The notes under the pieces were generated by a model, which was not told the origin of the DNA, searched no databases, and was given only the letters and a program-made list of their open reading frames with translations. Position numbers and translations under genes: made by a program. Below are positions 49,241-59,349 of a stretch of 64,000 nt of DNA, piece by piece. This stretch comes from Marinilactibacillus sp036039175. GTDB lineage: Bacteria; Bacillota; Bacilli; Lactobacillales; Carnobacteriaceae_A. The stretch covers positions 1-64,000 of the forward strand of contig NZ_JAYXKP010000001.1 of assembly GCF_036039175.1 (NCBI RefSeq), in the 5' to 3' direction. The stretch's first letter is position 1, and the number at the start of each line of letters is the position of its first letter.

Positions 49241-49268
49241 AAAACGCCTATTTTGATAGGCGTTTTTC
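49241..49268 (+). terminator. Intrinsic terminator
   Basis: AAAACGCCTA (49241-49250) and TAGGCGTTTT (49257-49266), 6-nt loop, T-run at the end of the arm. Confidence 0.85.
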
Positions 49269-49353
49269 ACTATATATCGGTAACAATTAACACTAAAAGT
49301 GATTGATTGAAATAGAAGATGAAAACATTCATGTAATATAGTACAATGAATAA

Positions 49354-49368
49354 AGATAGCGTTTACAA
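49354..49368. promoter_or_regulatory. cre site before the YesL-like gene
   Basis: On the minus strand TTGTAAACGCTATCT matches the cre consensus at every position. A TACAAT at 49342-49347 is a possible -10 immediately upstream, so CcpA would act as a roadblock. Confidence 0.7.
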
Positions 49369-49413
49369 TTTGGTTGTGAATTAAGAACTTTACGAACGAA
49401 AGGAATGAGACAT

Positions 49414-50067
49414 ATGGCAGATGTTATGAAAAAAAAGAAAAAGGGATTTTTAAAGACGGTATTTAATTTTGGAGAACACATCGGCAATACTTTTGTCCTA
49501 CAGTTGTTTTTCATTTTATATACTTTAAAAGGCGGGATTATACTTGGAATTTTCCCTTCTATCGCTGCTATCTATAAATATTTCATTAAACTATTCACAG
49601 ATCAAGGGACAGTCATTTCTATCAGAAAAATTTTCATAGAAACTTGGAACTCAAAATTTGCTGTTTCTAATAAGGTCGGCTACACACTTCTAGCTGGATT
49701 TGGATTTTTATATTTTGACTTACGTGTTAACGAATCTGTCATAAGATCATCTTTATTACACACGTTGTTATTGGTCTGTATTTTCCTATTAGGCTTTATT
49801 ACTGTCTATACTTTTACTGTTATGGTGGGTCACAATTTGTCTTATGAACAGACCATAAAACAAGCTTTTTATGTTTCTTTATCTACCCCTGTGTTTACAA
49901 TAGCTGCACTCTTGGGACTCATGCTTTCATATGAAATCATTAAGTTCTTGCCATTCTTAGGTATTTTCTTTGGAACACCCTTGCTTATTCTACCAATTAT
50001 TTGGTTTACGTTTAATGGTTTGAAAAAAATTGACGAACTCAAACAAGAGGAACAAAAAAACGGATAG
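49414..50067 (+). CDS. YesL/DUF624-family membrane protein
   Basis: A 217-residue membrane protein with five or six hydrophobic helices, starting with a Lys-rich MADVMKKKKKG segment. LGIFPSIAAIYKYFIKL is the DUF624 feature; the family commonly accompanies LplB/YtcP-type oligosaccharide ABC importers and AraC-type sensors, as here. The molecular role is unknown. The ATG at 49414 is 9 nt from AAAGGA; the one at 49405 directly abuts that site. Confidence 0.82.
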   Translation: MADVMKKKKKGFLKTVFNFGEHIGNTFVLQLFFILYTLKGGIILGIFPSIAAIYKYFIKLFTDQGTVISIRKIFIETWNSKFAVSNKVGYTLLAGFGFLYFDLRVNESVIRSSLLHTLLLVCIFLLGFITVYTFTVMVGHNLSYEQTIKQAFYVSLSTPVFTIAALLGLMLSYEIIKFLPFLGIFFGTPLLILPIIWFTFNGLKKIDELKQEEQKNG

Positions 50068-50110
50068 AATCGTTTCGGATTTAGAATAATTGAAAGAGAG
50101 GCGTAATGAT

Positions 50111-52375
50111 TTGAAATATATTCCTAAATCATCTTTATTCAAAAAGTACGTTCTATCTTATATTCTAGTTTTTTCATTGCCTTTATTACTACTGATAGTT
50201 GTTGTAAACAGCGTCTATATCTCAAGTATTAGAGAAGACTTGAAAAGTACGAACGAGAGCTATTTAGAACAGTCCAATATTGCTCTAAATGAATTAATGG
50301 CTGACGTTCGCTCTTTAGGTAATTATGTCAATCAGGCTAGTAGTTTTAGCCAATTTGCATCTAACAATAGAAACCGACTTGAAGGCCATAGAGAGACAAT
50401 CAAACAGTATGAGCATTCAACCAATTCTATTGAAGCAATGTATGTCGTGATCACAGAAACTGATTTTGTTCTTTCTTCTAGAGGGAACATGGATACTACT
50501 GCAATGTTCGAGCATGCTATACATTTTTCGAATCTAATTGATAGAGAACAAATGGAGTCTGTCGTTAGAAATGGAGAAGAATCACTATCAATTATTGAAA
50601 ATCAAATGTATTATACTATGCCATTGGGTAATAACGGTTATAACTACGGAAGTATTTTATTTGTAATCAATACGTTACCAATAAAGAATCATTTAGATTT
50701 ATTGAACGAACGAAATGAAGGTATGTCATTCCTAGTCAACGGTCAAAATCAAGTTGTGCTTAGTAGTTCAATATTTCCTGATATTTCTCAAGATATACTA
50801 ACCGATTCTGTTCCTGAGATAATAGAATCAGACACAGTCAGAATAGACGGATCAAAATATTTGTCTAATTCTGTAACGAATGAAGTAACAGGTTGGTCTT
50901 TTGTATCACTTATTGAAAACAACCATTTCTACAGACCTCTATATGTTATCATGTTTTTATTTGTAGTAGGAGTCATCTTACTAACTAGTTTAGGGATTTT
51001 TATTTCTTATCATTTTGCTAAAGTTAACTATCAGCCGATCAAAAAACTTGTTAATGCTTTTGAAGATTCTACTGATCAAAATGGAAACGAATGGGATTTA
51101 ATACAGTCTAATATCAATCGTACTTATTCTGAGATTAAAATCTTAAATACTAGAATGGATGAACAGGCTCCAATTATTAGAAATGCTACACTGTTAAACT
51201 TAATTGAAGGTGGTTATGGTAGCATAGACAACTTTGAAAAACAGTTAACAAAACAAGATATTATATTCCCATTTTCTTATTTTGCCCTAATGATTATTGA
51301 ATTGAACAATCAGTCTTTCAATGTGAATGATATAAAATCGATTGAAATTCTAAGTGAAGAACTGAATACGTTGCTGGACCATAATCAATACAATTTCGAA
51401 GCGACCATTCCACATCTTAGAAACAATCAAATATTCTTGATTGTTAATCTCAAAGAAAATTCAATGGAAACATGGAAAAAAGCAATTTGTAAGATTCAAA
51501 AACATATCGAGCAGAGTAATATTGTCAATCATAGTCAGATTCAAATTGGTATTGGATCTACTTACAACACATGGGATAAAATAAAAAATTCGTATATAGA
51601 AGCGAGTTCAGCTTTGGAAGTACTCTATAATCGAAAAGAAGATGAAGAGAACGTTTTATTCTTTAAGGATATTAAAGAAGAACGAAATGCAACCAATGCT
51701 TCTGGCAATTTTGATTATCCAGAAGAAGGCTCAATGTTACTACAGCAAAGTTTAAAACAAGGAAATATAGAAATCGCGACTGAAACGATCAATGATATAT
51801 TTACTGGAATTAAAAACACAACTCATAATCCAATTGTTGTTCAAGCAGTTAATGCGTATATTGTTAATGTAGTGGTTAGGACAGGTAATAGTCTAGGGCT
51901 TTCTCGATATAGTAAGGTATTAAATGATTTGACAGACTTCTCAAACACTTTGACAATTGAGAAGCATGTCATAGATATTTGTAGCCATATTTGTTCAGAT
52001 ATCAATAAACAATTGGAAAAAGAAAGTACTGAGATTGGAAAAAAAATTGTTCAATATATTTTCAATTCGTATAGTTCCCCAGAGATTTCATTGGAACAGA
52101 TTGCTTCAGATTATAATATATCGATATCATATGCTAGTAAATTAATTAAAGAAGAAACTGAAGATTCTTTCTCGAATATTGTCCAGTCACTTAGAATGAA
52201 CCGCTTTAAAGAACTATTAGTGAGTACGTCTATGCCTATAAAGGAATTGGTGATTCAAGTTGGATACTACGACGTTTCTAATTTCACACGGAAATTTAGA
52301 AAAGAAAATGAGTTGACTCCAGGACAGTACCGAAAACAGTATAAAAACACTGCTGTTTCTTCAACTACACATTAG
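50111..52375 (+). CDS. Membrane-bound AraC-family regulator with extracellular sensor
   Basis: A 754-residue sensor-regulator. TM1 at about 12-35 (VLSYILVFSLPLLLLIVVV) is followed by an extracellular Cache-like domain to about 275, TM2 (about 280-305, MFLFVVGVILLTSLGIF), a cytoplasmic linker region, and a C-terminal double helix-turn-helix (ISLEQIASDYNISISYASKL and IKELVIQVGYYDVSNFTRKF). Such one-component regulators switch on glycan-use loci in response to outer ligands. TTG at 50111 is chosen because GAGAGG is 9 nt upstream; the frame's TTG at 50090 overlaps the purine tract. It lies just before the GH38-GH29 operon. Confidence 0.88.
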   Translation: MKYIPKSSLFKKYVLSYILVFSLPLLLLIVVVNSVYISSIREDLKSTNESYLEQSNIALNELMADVRSLGNYVNQASSFSQFASNNRNRLEGHRETIKQYEHSTNSIEAMYVVITETDFVLSSRGNMDTTAMFEHAIHFSNLIDREQMESVVRNGEESLSIIENQMYYTMPLGNNGYNYGSILFVINTLPIKNHLDLLNERNEGMSFLVNGQNQVVLSSSIFPDISQDILTDSVPEIIESDTVRIDGSKYLSNSVTNEVTGWSFVSLIENNHFYRPLYVIMFLFVVGVILLTSLGIFISYHFAKVNYQPIKKLVNAFEDSTDQNGNEWDLIQSNINRTYSEIKILNTRMDEQAPIIRNATLLNLIEGGYGSIDNFEKQLTKQDIIFPFSYFALMIIELNNQSFNVNDIKSIEILSEELNTLLDHNQYNFEATIPHLRNNQIFLIVNLKENSMETWKKAICKIQKHIEQSNIVNHSQIQIGIGSTYNTWDKIKNSYIEASSALEVLYNRKEDEENVLFFKDIKEERNATNASGNFDYPEEGSMLLQQSLKQGNIEIATETINDIFTGIKNTTHNPIVVQAVNAYIVNVVVRTGNSLGLSRYSKVLNDLTDFSNTLTIEKHVIDICSHICSDINKQLEKESTEIGKKIVQYIFNSYSSPEISLEQIASDYNISISYASKLIKEETEDSFSNIVQSLRMNRFKELLVSTSMPIKELVIQVGYYDVSNFTRKFRKENELTPGQYRKQYKNTAVSSTTH

Positions 52376-52382
52376 AAAAATT

Positions 52383-52425
52383 AGACTATAGATAAGGCGA
52401 ATAGCCTTTTTCTATAGTCTTTTTA
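52383..52425 (+). terminator. Intrinsic terminator
   Basis: AGACTATAGA (52383-52392) and TCTATAGTCT (52411-52420) with inner AAGGC/GCCTT, followed by TTTTTA. Confidence 0.85.
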
Positions 52426-52479
52426 TTTGAAACATTATAAAGTTTCTATCTATGTAACAAATTTACGTATATGTAATTT

Positions 52480-52494
52480 TTGAATGCGCTTGCT
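52480..52494. promoter_or_regulatory. cre-like site before GH38
   Basis: TTGAATGCGCTTGCT differs from the cre consensus at one position (6). It lies 53 nt before the GH38 start. Confidence 0.55.
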
Positions 52495-52546
52495 TAAGCT
52501 TTATAAGTAGCATAATCTGAAAAAAAGATCTTAAGGAGAAGATAGT

Positions 52547-55500
52547 ATGGATTTTAGAGAGCCAAAATTACTAAGAAGAATGATGGAGTTATCAGGATAT
52601 CGTTATACTGGGCGACAAGCTGTTAATGATATTGAAGTTTATAACGATCTGAATAAAGATAAAAAATACCCGCCTACTGTTGAAGAAGATTGGAACGCTT
52701 TAACTCCAAATGAGCTTTTAATCGGAAGAGATACTTATTACTGGTTTAAAGCGTCACTAACTATTCCAACATTAAATAGCGGTGAAAAATTTGTTGTTCT
52801 TTTAGATTTCACAAAATTTATCGCTGGACGTATTCGGGAGTTAGAAGGGTTTGAAGCGTTTACCTTTATAAACGGTCGTCCCTTTCAGGGAATGGATCAA
52901 AATCACAAAGAATTGTTCTTGGATGAATCGTACTCGGATAAAACTATCGAGTTTTCATTTATGCTTTGGACAGGTTTGGAAGCAGGCGGACCTGTACAAA
53001 AAATCGAACATCGGCTAAACGATTTTAGTACAGCTGTGTTGTCCTATGTTACAGATGATTTGTACTTCAACGTTAAGCTTTTGTATAAAGCTGCAATGGA
53101 CTTAGATAAGAAATCACCAGAAAGAGAACTTTTCCTACAAATCTTAGATGAAACTTTTTTAGTAATAGATTGGACCGAACCTGGTAGTAGTGGATTTTAT
53201 AGTAGTGTCGAGCGAGCAAATAAAATTATAACAGATCATCTAGAAAGTTTTGAATCCAATCCCATCACTAAAGTAACTGGTATAGGCCATACGCATATAG
53301 ATGTGGCTTGGTTATGGCAACTGAAGCACACCCGAGAGAAGTCAGCAAGATCCTTTTCAACCGTATTAAGATTGATGGAACAGTATCCAGAATATACTTT
53401 CTTGCAATCTCAACCTCAACTTTATGAGTTTATAAAAGAAGATTATCCAGAACTTTATGAGCAGATGAAAGAAAGAATTAAAGAAGGTCGTTGGGAAGCT
53501 GATGGTGCAATGTGGATCGAACCCGACTGTAATGTTCCTTCAGGAGAATCTCTTGTTCGCCAACTCATTTATGGAGCATCTTTTTTTAAAAATGAATTCA
53601 ATAAAGACATTCATTATCTTTGGCTACCGGATGTATTTGGATATTCATGGGCACTGCCCCAAATACTAAAAAAATCAGGTATTGAAGTCTTAATGACTAC
53701 CAAATTAAGTTGGAATCAATATAACAGAATGCCAAATGATACGTTTATCTGGAGAGGCATAGACGGTAGTGAAATTTATACGCATTTCATCACAACTCCC
53801 AACCCAAATAGCGCAGATGAAACCATTGGGGCAGTTTACAGCGGACTAATGGAACCAGCAACAGTGAAAGGGATTTATAGGAACTATCAAAATAAATCTT
53901 TAAACAAAGACTTACTGTTAGCATATGGTCATGGCGATGGTGGTGGTGGAACCGATCGTGAAATGGTTGAGATGATGACACGTATGAAGCAGTATACTAT
54001 TCCAACTTTACCAAAGGTTGAAACAGGAACGGCAAAAGAATATTTCAACACGCTAAAAGAAACAATTGATTCTGCTTCACCAAACGAAGTGAGTACTTGG
54101 GATGGAGAACTTTATCTGGAATATCATAGAGGAACCTATACCTCTCAGGGAAGAGTTAAAAAAGATAACAGAAAACTAGAATTAGATTATCGTGATAGTG
54201 AATTGATCGCTTCTACATTGGAAATGAATCAGAATATAGAGTATCCTGCTGGGATTCTTGATGAAGGCTGGAAGCTTATTCTTAAAAATCAGTTCCACGA
54301 CATTCTACCAGGCTGTTCAATCAATGAGGTTTATCAAGATAATCTTGTTGAGTATAAAAGAGCTTTTGACATTTCAAATTCGATTATCAACCGATTATCC
54401 TCGGTAAAGGAATCCGAATCTGAATGGACTGTCTATAATACCGCAAGTTGGGAAAGGTCTGAAATCATTGATTTACCTATCCTGTTAACTGAAGATATGT
54501 CTGTTATAAATCAAAGAGGAGAAAGTTTAGAATCAATCGCTATTAATGGACGAACAAGTGTTTTAGTGAATGATATTCCAGCTTTTGGATCGGTTAAACT
54601 TTCTTTGAAAAAAGAAAGTTTGAGTAGTGATAACAGCCGATCTTTCAATTTTAAAGACCATGGTGTTGAAACGCCATTTTATAGTATTTTATGGAACGAA
54701 AAAGGACAATTAATTAGTATTTTTGATAAAAAACAGTCAAGAGAAGTATTGAAAGATTTGGGAAATAAAATCGAATTATTTGAAGATAAGCCTCTATCTT
54801 ATGACGCATGGGATATAGATATCTTTTATCAGGAAAAGGCTACTGAAGTGGTTGCAGATACAGTTGAAATTATTGATCAGAATAACCTGTTTTCTAAAAT
54901 AAGATTTACTTACAATTTCGGCAAATCTTCTATGCAGCAAGATATGATTTTGTACAGAGATGATCGAAGAATTGATTTTGTAACGAATTTAGACTGGCAA
55001 GAAAGACAACAAGTATTAAAAGCAGGTTTTGATGTGGATGTTCGATCAGTCGAAGCAACGTATGATATTCAATTTGGAAATGTTAAACGACCGACGCATT
55101 GGAACACTTCTTGGGATAAGGCAAGATTTGAAAGCATTGGTCACCAATGGGTAGATTTATCAGAAACAGGGTACGGTGTTAGTTTATTGAATGACTCCAA
55201 ATATGGACATGATATTAAAAATTCAACAATTAGATTAACACTTGTAACAGGAACGATAGATCCAGACCCTCAGGCTGATTTGGGCAAACATCAATTCACT
55301 TATAGCTTGTTACCACATAAAGGTAGCTTCCTTGAAGCCCAAACAGCAGAAAAAGCTTGGGAAATAAATCATGCTTCTAGAGTTTACCAAGGTGTACTAA
55401 CAGGGATAGAACCCATTATAGAGGTTGAAAGTGAAGAGACGGTGTTTGTAGATGCTATCAAAAAAGCTCAAAATGGATCAGGATATGTGGTTCGATTCCA

Positions 55501-55672
55501 TGATCATACTGGTGGTCGAAGAAATTTCAAACTCAAAATAACTTCAAAAGTGAAGAAGTGGATAGAAACAAATCTGCTAGAAGCCTACGAAGGTGATTTA
55601 GAGGATATTCAAGGTGGCACAATTGAGATGACTTTAGATCCTTTTGAAATCAAAACTATTTTATTAAAATAA
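52547..55672 (+). CDS. GH38 alpha-mannosidase
   Basis: A 1041-residue cytoplasmic alpha-mannosidase. GHTHIDVAWLW near residue 246 carries the zinc-binding His-x-Asp; WLPDVFGYS near 360 holds the nucleophile Asp; NQFHDILPGCSI near 585 adds a metal His. The C-terminal beta-rich region (about 620-1040) is typical of GH38. It removes alpha-mannose, for example from N-glycan cores. No signal peptide. AAGGAG precedes the ATG. It heads the operon with GH3, two GH29 genes and probably the ABC importer. Confidence 0.93.
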   Translation: MDFREPKLLRRMMELSGYRYTGRQAVNDIEVYNDLNKDKKYPPTVEEDWNALTPNELLIGRDTYYWFKASLTIPTLNSGEKFVVLLDFTKFIAGRIRELEGFEAFTFINGRPFQGMDQNHKELFLDESYSDKTIEFSFMLWTGLEAGGPVQKIEHRLNDFSTAVLSYVTDDLYFNVKLLYKAAMDLDKKSPERELFLQILDETFLVIDWTEPGSSGFYSSVERANKIITDHLESFESNPITKVTGIGHTHIDVAWLWQLKHTREKSARSFSTVLRLMEQYPEYTFLQSQPQLYEFIKEDYPELYEQMKERIKEGRWEADGAMWIEPDCNVPSGESLVRQLIYGASFFKNEFNKDIHYLWLPDVFGYSWALPQILKKSGIEVLMTTKLSWNQYNRMPNDTFIWRGIDGSEIYTHFITTPNPNSADETIGAVYSGLMEPATVKGIYRNYQNKSLNKDLLLAYGHGDGGGGTDREMVEMMTRMKQYTIPTLPKVETGTAKEYFNTLKETIDSASPNEVSTWDGELYLEYHRGTYTSQGRVKKDNRKLELDYRDSELIASTLEMNQNIEYPAGILDEGWKLILKNQFHDILPGCSINEVYQDNLVEYKRAFDISNSIINRLSSVKESESEWTVYNTASWERSEIIDLPILLTEDMSVINQRGESLESIAINGRTSVLVNDIPAFGSVKLSLKKESLSSDNSRSFNFKDHGVETPFYSILWNEKGQLISIFDKKQSREVLKDLGNKIELFEDKPLSYDAWDIDIFYQEKATEVVADTVEIIDQNNLFSKIRFTYNFGKSSMQQDMILYRDDRRIDFVTNLDWQERQQVLKAGFDVDVRSVEATYDIQFGNVKRPTHWNTSWDKARFESIGHQWVDLSETGYGVSLLNDSKYGHDIKNSTIRLTLVTGTIDPDPQADLGKHQFTYSLLPHKGSFLEAQTAEKAWEINHASRVYQGVLTGIEPIIEVESEETVFVDAIKKAQNGSGYVVRFHDHTGGRRNFKLKITSKVKKWIETNLLEAYEGDLEDIQGGTIEMTLDPFEIKTILLK

Positions 55673-55688
55673 AGCGAGGTGTTCTGTA

Positions 55689-57992
55689 TTGAGACCATTT
55701 GAAAACGAAGAATTAACCATACATGAACGTGTCGTTGACTTGCTAAGCAGATTATCAACAAAAGAAAAAGTAGGTCAAGTGAACCAGCACTTATACGGTT
55801 GGGAAGTTTATCGAAAAACGTCAACTGGAGATATTGAATTAACTGAAAAGTTTAAAGAACATGTTAAATGGGGCGGGGGGATAGGCGCCTTATATGGATT
55901 GTTCCGGGCAGATCCATGGTCAAATGTAACAGAAGAAAATGGTATTCCTTTAGAAGATAGTCGTCAAGTCGTGAGTTTAGTCCAGAGATATATAAAAGAA
56001 CATACTCATTTAGGCATTCCTGCACTGATTGTAGAAGAATGCCCACATGGTCATCAAGCTCTAGACAGTATATCTTATCCAACGAATATTGGTAGAGGAG
56101 CAATGTTTAATCCAGAATTGATTGAAAAGATGTCTCGAAAAATGTCCGAGGAACTTTCTGCAAAAGGTGTCCACCTAGCGCTTGTTTCTACTTTAGATTT
56201 AGTTAGAGATCCTAGATGGGGAAGAACGGAAGAGTGTTTTGGTGAAGATCCTTATTTAGCAGCTGAATACACTCGAAGAGTGGTTCGAGGATTTCAAGGG
56301 GACTTGATTAAGACAGGTGAAGACTTTACTAAAAAAACAACAAAGCAACTTGAAAAATCTGATAGCAGGATTGGTGTGGTGCTCAAGCATCTAATCGCAC
56401 AAGGAGACGCGTTAGGCGGACATAATTCTGGAGATGTCTCTATTGGAGAAAGAGAGTTATTTGATATTTATGATCCCATAATGAAAAGTACAGTAAATGC
56501 AGTAGGTGTGATGGCGGCTTACAATGATATCGATGGAATACCTTGCCATGCTAATGCAGATCTTCTAACGAAACAACTAAGGGATACTCTTAATTTTCAA
56601 GGTATTGTAATGGCAGACGGGGGCGCAATAGATAGGCTCCAAAATGCCATGCAAGATAAAAGCTTGAATGCTAAACAAGCGTTAGAAGCTGGCGTAAACT
56701 TAAGTTTGTGGGATCACTCATATTTAGCTATTGAAGAGGGTATAGAAAATCAGTCGATTGAGATGGAAACCTTGGATAGAAGTGTATATAAAGTATTATC
56801 TATTAAGTTTTTATTAGGACTATTTGATAAAACAAAAGAAAGCATAGAAATCGACTGGGACGTAAGCAAAAAAGACTGGCAACAGACTAATCTGGAAGCA
56901 GCAAAGGAAACTTTAACCCTTTTAAAAAATGATCATAATATTTTACCATTACAAAAACCTAAAACAATCGCAGTCATAGGACCGAATGCGAACAGTCTCT
57001 ATAATCAATTGGGAGATTATACAAGTCCACAGGCAGGAGAATATGCTACAACCATTTTTGAAGGAATTAGGAATAGATTTAAAAGTAGTAAAATTGTTTA
57101 TACAAAGGGATGTGCCGTGAGAAGCTCAGAAATTGAGATAGAACAAATCAGAAAAGCTTGCGAAAATTCAGAGGTGATTATTCTAGCTTTAGGTGGTTCA
57201 AGTGCTCGGAACTTTGGTACGGATTTTCTGGCAAATGGGGCAGTCAATACGCCAGAAGAGAATATGGATTCTGGTGAAAATATTGATGTTTCAGATTTGA
57301 GCTTGGGCGGCAATCAACTAGAAATCTTGAAGATAGCACATGAGTACAAGAAACCAATTATCACAATTATAATACAGGGAAGACCCCATTCAATTGAAAG
57401 GGTTGTATCGTTATCAGATGCAGTATTGATTGGCTGGTACCCGGGTCAACGAGGTGGGGAGGCTATTGCAAGTCTACTGGCAGGCGACTATAGCCCAAGC
57501 GGTAAACTTAATGTATCAATTCCTAGATCCAGTGGACAACTTCCAGTTTATTACAACCAAAAACGGTCAGGAAAAAAAGAGGATTACTTTGACATGACAG
57601 GGAAACCTCTTTACTCATTTGGAGAAGGTTTGAATTATTCGAAAATTAAATATTCAAATTTGAAAGTTGAAAAATCTCGTTATTCAGTTCAATCATTAAA
57701 AGCCGGAGAGAAAATCGAAATGAGTTTGACGATTAGTAATCATGGAGAATATGACCAGAAAGAATCTGTTTTATGCTTTATAGCAAAATTAAATACTCCT
57801 CTTTTATCTAGAAAAAAAGAGCTGAAACGTATACGGAAAGTTACAATTAACAAAAATCAAAAGATTACTCTGGAAATGGAATTAGATTATGCTGATTTGT
57901 TACAACTAGATCAGCACTATAAACCGAAAATTTTTCCTTGTGATATTCAGATTCAAATAGGTTCAGAATCAAGTATGATTCATTTAACTTAA
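55689..57992 (+). CDS. GH3 glycoside hydrolase
   Basis: A 767-residue GH3 enzyme with the TIM-barrel, alpha/beta sandwich and fibronectin-III-like C-terminal plan of beta-glucosidase/beta-xylosidase types. LSTKEKVGQVNQHLYGW, RDPRWGRTEECFGEDPYLA and VVLKHLIAQG line the site. The nucleophile Asp is in IVMADGGAIDRL near residue 309. It starts at TTG with GCGAGGTG upstream. Cytoplasmic. Linkage unknown: glucose, xylose or GlcNAc are all possible. The GH3 NagZ-like motif (KHxPGHG) is not seen, so N-acetylglucosaminidase is less likely. Confidence 0.9.
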   Translation: MRPFENEELTIHERVVDLLSRLSTKEKVGQVNQHLYGWEVYRKTSTGDIELTEKFKEHVKWGGGIGALYGLFRADPWSNVTEENGIPLEDSRQVVSLVQRYIKEHTHLGIPALIVEECPHGHQALDSISYPTNIGRGAMFNPELIEKMSRKMSEELSAKGVHLALVSTLDLVRDPRWGRTEECFGEDPYLAAEYTRRVVRGFQGDLIKTGEDFTKKTTKQLEKSDSRIGVVLKHLIAQGDALGGHNSGDVSIGERELFDIYDPIMKSTVNAVGVMAAYNDIDGIPCHANADLLTKQLRDTLNFQGIVMADGGAIDRLQNAMQDKSLNAKQALEAGVNLSLWDHSYLAIEEGIENQSIEMETLDRSVYKVLSIKFLLGLFDKTKESIEIDWDVSKKDWQQTNLEAAKETLTLLKNDHNILPLQKPKTIAVIGPNANSLYNQLGDYTSPQAGEYATTIFEGIRNRFKSSKIVYTKGCAVRSSEIEIEQIRKACENSEVIILALGGSSARNFGTDFLANGAVNTPEENMDSGENIDVSDLSLGGNQLEILKIAHEYKKPIITIIIQGRPHSIERVVSLSDAVLIGWYPGQRGGEAIASLLAGDYSPSGKLNVSIPRSSGQLPVYYNQKRSGKKEDYFDMTGKPLYSFGEGLNYSKIKYSNLKVEKSRYSVQSLKAGEKIEMSLTISNHGEYDQKESVLCFIAKLNTPLLSRKKELKRIRKVTINKNQKITLEMELDYADLLQLDQHYKPKIFPCDIQIQIGSESSMIHLT

Positions 57993-58010
57993 AATTAAGG
58001 GAGTGAGTTT

Positions 58011-59348
58011 ATGACAAATAGATTGGATATAGAAACTAGAGAAGCATCTGAAACAGAAGCGTACACCAATTTACCAAAAGAAATAAAAGATAAGTTAGAG
58101 TGGTTTCAAGATCAGAAATTAGGGGTGATTTTCCATTGGGGATTATACGCTGAAGCCGGTATCGTAGAATCTTGGCAACTATCAGAAGAGGATGAATGGG
58201 CAAGAGCTAAGAAACCTTGGCGAAACTCAGTCAGTAAACTTCGTGAAGATTACTGGAAACTGAACAAAACTTTTAATCCAAAACATTTCGATCCCATTAC
58301 TTGGGCTGATTTATGTAAGGATGCGGGATTTAAATATATGATTTTTACAACGAAACACCATGATGGTTTCAATATGTATGACACACAGTACTCTGATTAT
58401 AAAATCACCTCTTCTGATAGTGCCTTTTATGATAATCCTAAAGCGGATGTTTTTAAAGAAGTTGTAGATGCTTTCAGAAGCAAAGGGTTAGGAATTGGAG
58501 CATATTATTCTAAAGCAGACTGGTATTCTCCTTACTATTGGGTTCCAGGACAACACGCAAAAGGTAGAACCGCTAGTTATGATCCTTTAGAACAACCTGA
58601 AATGTGGAAAAAATTCAAAGGATTCGTGCATGATCAACTGATTGAATTGGCTAAAAATTATGGACCATTAGATATTACTTGGTTGGATGCTGGGTGGGTC
58701 AGAAAAGAAAGAACCCATGAAGACTTGGATATGGACGGACTTGCTAAAGATATGAGGGTTTATAATCCTGAAATGCTGATTGTTGATCGTTCAGTAGGAG
58801 GGGACCACGAAAATTATGTTACACCTGAGCGGAAAATACCTGATACACCTCCAGTCAAAGTTTGGGAAAGTAATATACCACATGCAAAAAACTGGGGCTA
58901 TGTCCCAAATGATATATACAAAAGCGATAAAGAAATGATAGCTTCTATTATCCAAGTTGTAGCAAAGGGTGGAAACTTAATCATTGGAATTGGACCTAAA
59001 CCGGACGGAACACTTCCTGAAAAATCTGTTTATTTATTGAAAACACTCGCTCATTGGACTAAAACTTATGGTGAAGGGATTTATCATACCCGACCTTTTA
59101 AACAAAATAGTATAAATCAATGGTATCTGACTGAAAAGGACCAATCGGTATATGCATTTTGTATACCTGAACGTGATCAAGAACAGTACACATTAGATTT
59201 AACTAAATTAGATACTCAGTTTGAAGAAGAAATCATTGATTTAAGTACAGGAGAAAAAGCAAAAGTTGAAGATGATCACTTGATTCACCATTCTAAAGAA
59301 ATAAAAGGCTATAGACTAACAAAAAACTTAACAACGGTGTCTCAGTAA
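58011..59348 (+). CDS. GH29 alpha-L-fucosidase, copy 1
   Basis: A 445-residue GH29 enzyme. LGVIFHWGLYAEAGIVESW, YMIFTTKHHDGFNMYDT and DITWLDAGW (nucleophile Asp near residue 224) are the family's active-site segments. PDTPPVKVWESNIPHAKNWG and GNLIIGIGPKPDG follow. Cytoplasmic. It removes alpha-linked fucose. AAGGGAG precedes the ATG. The next gene is a second, divergent GH29. Confidence 0.9.
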   Translation: MTNRLDIETREASETEAYTNLPKEIKDKLEWFQDQKLGVIFHWGLYAEAGIVESWQLSEEDEWARAKKPWRNSVSKLREDYWKLNKTFNPKHFDPITWADLCKDAGFKYMIFTTKHHDGFNMYDTQYSDYKITSSDSAFYDNPKADVFKEVVDAFRSKGLGIGAYYSKADWYSPYYWVPGQHAKGRTASYDPLEQPEMWKKFKGFVHDQLIELAKNYGPLDITWLDAGWVRKERTHEDLDMDGLAKDMRVYNPEMLIVDRSVGGDHENYVTPERKIPDTPPVKVWESNIPHAKNWGYVPNDIYKSDKEMIASIIQVVAKGGNLIIGIGPKPDGTLPEKSVYLLKTLAHWTKTYGEGIYHTRPFKQNSINQWYLTEKDQSVYAFCIPERDQEQYTLDLTKLDTQFEEEIIDLSTGEKAKVEDDHLIHHSKEIKGYRLTKNLTTVSQ

Positions 59349-59349
59349 G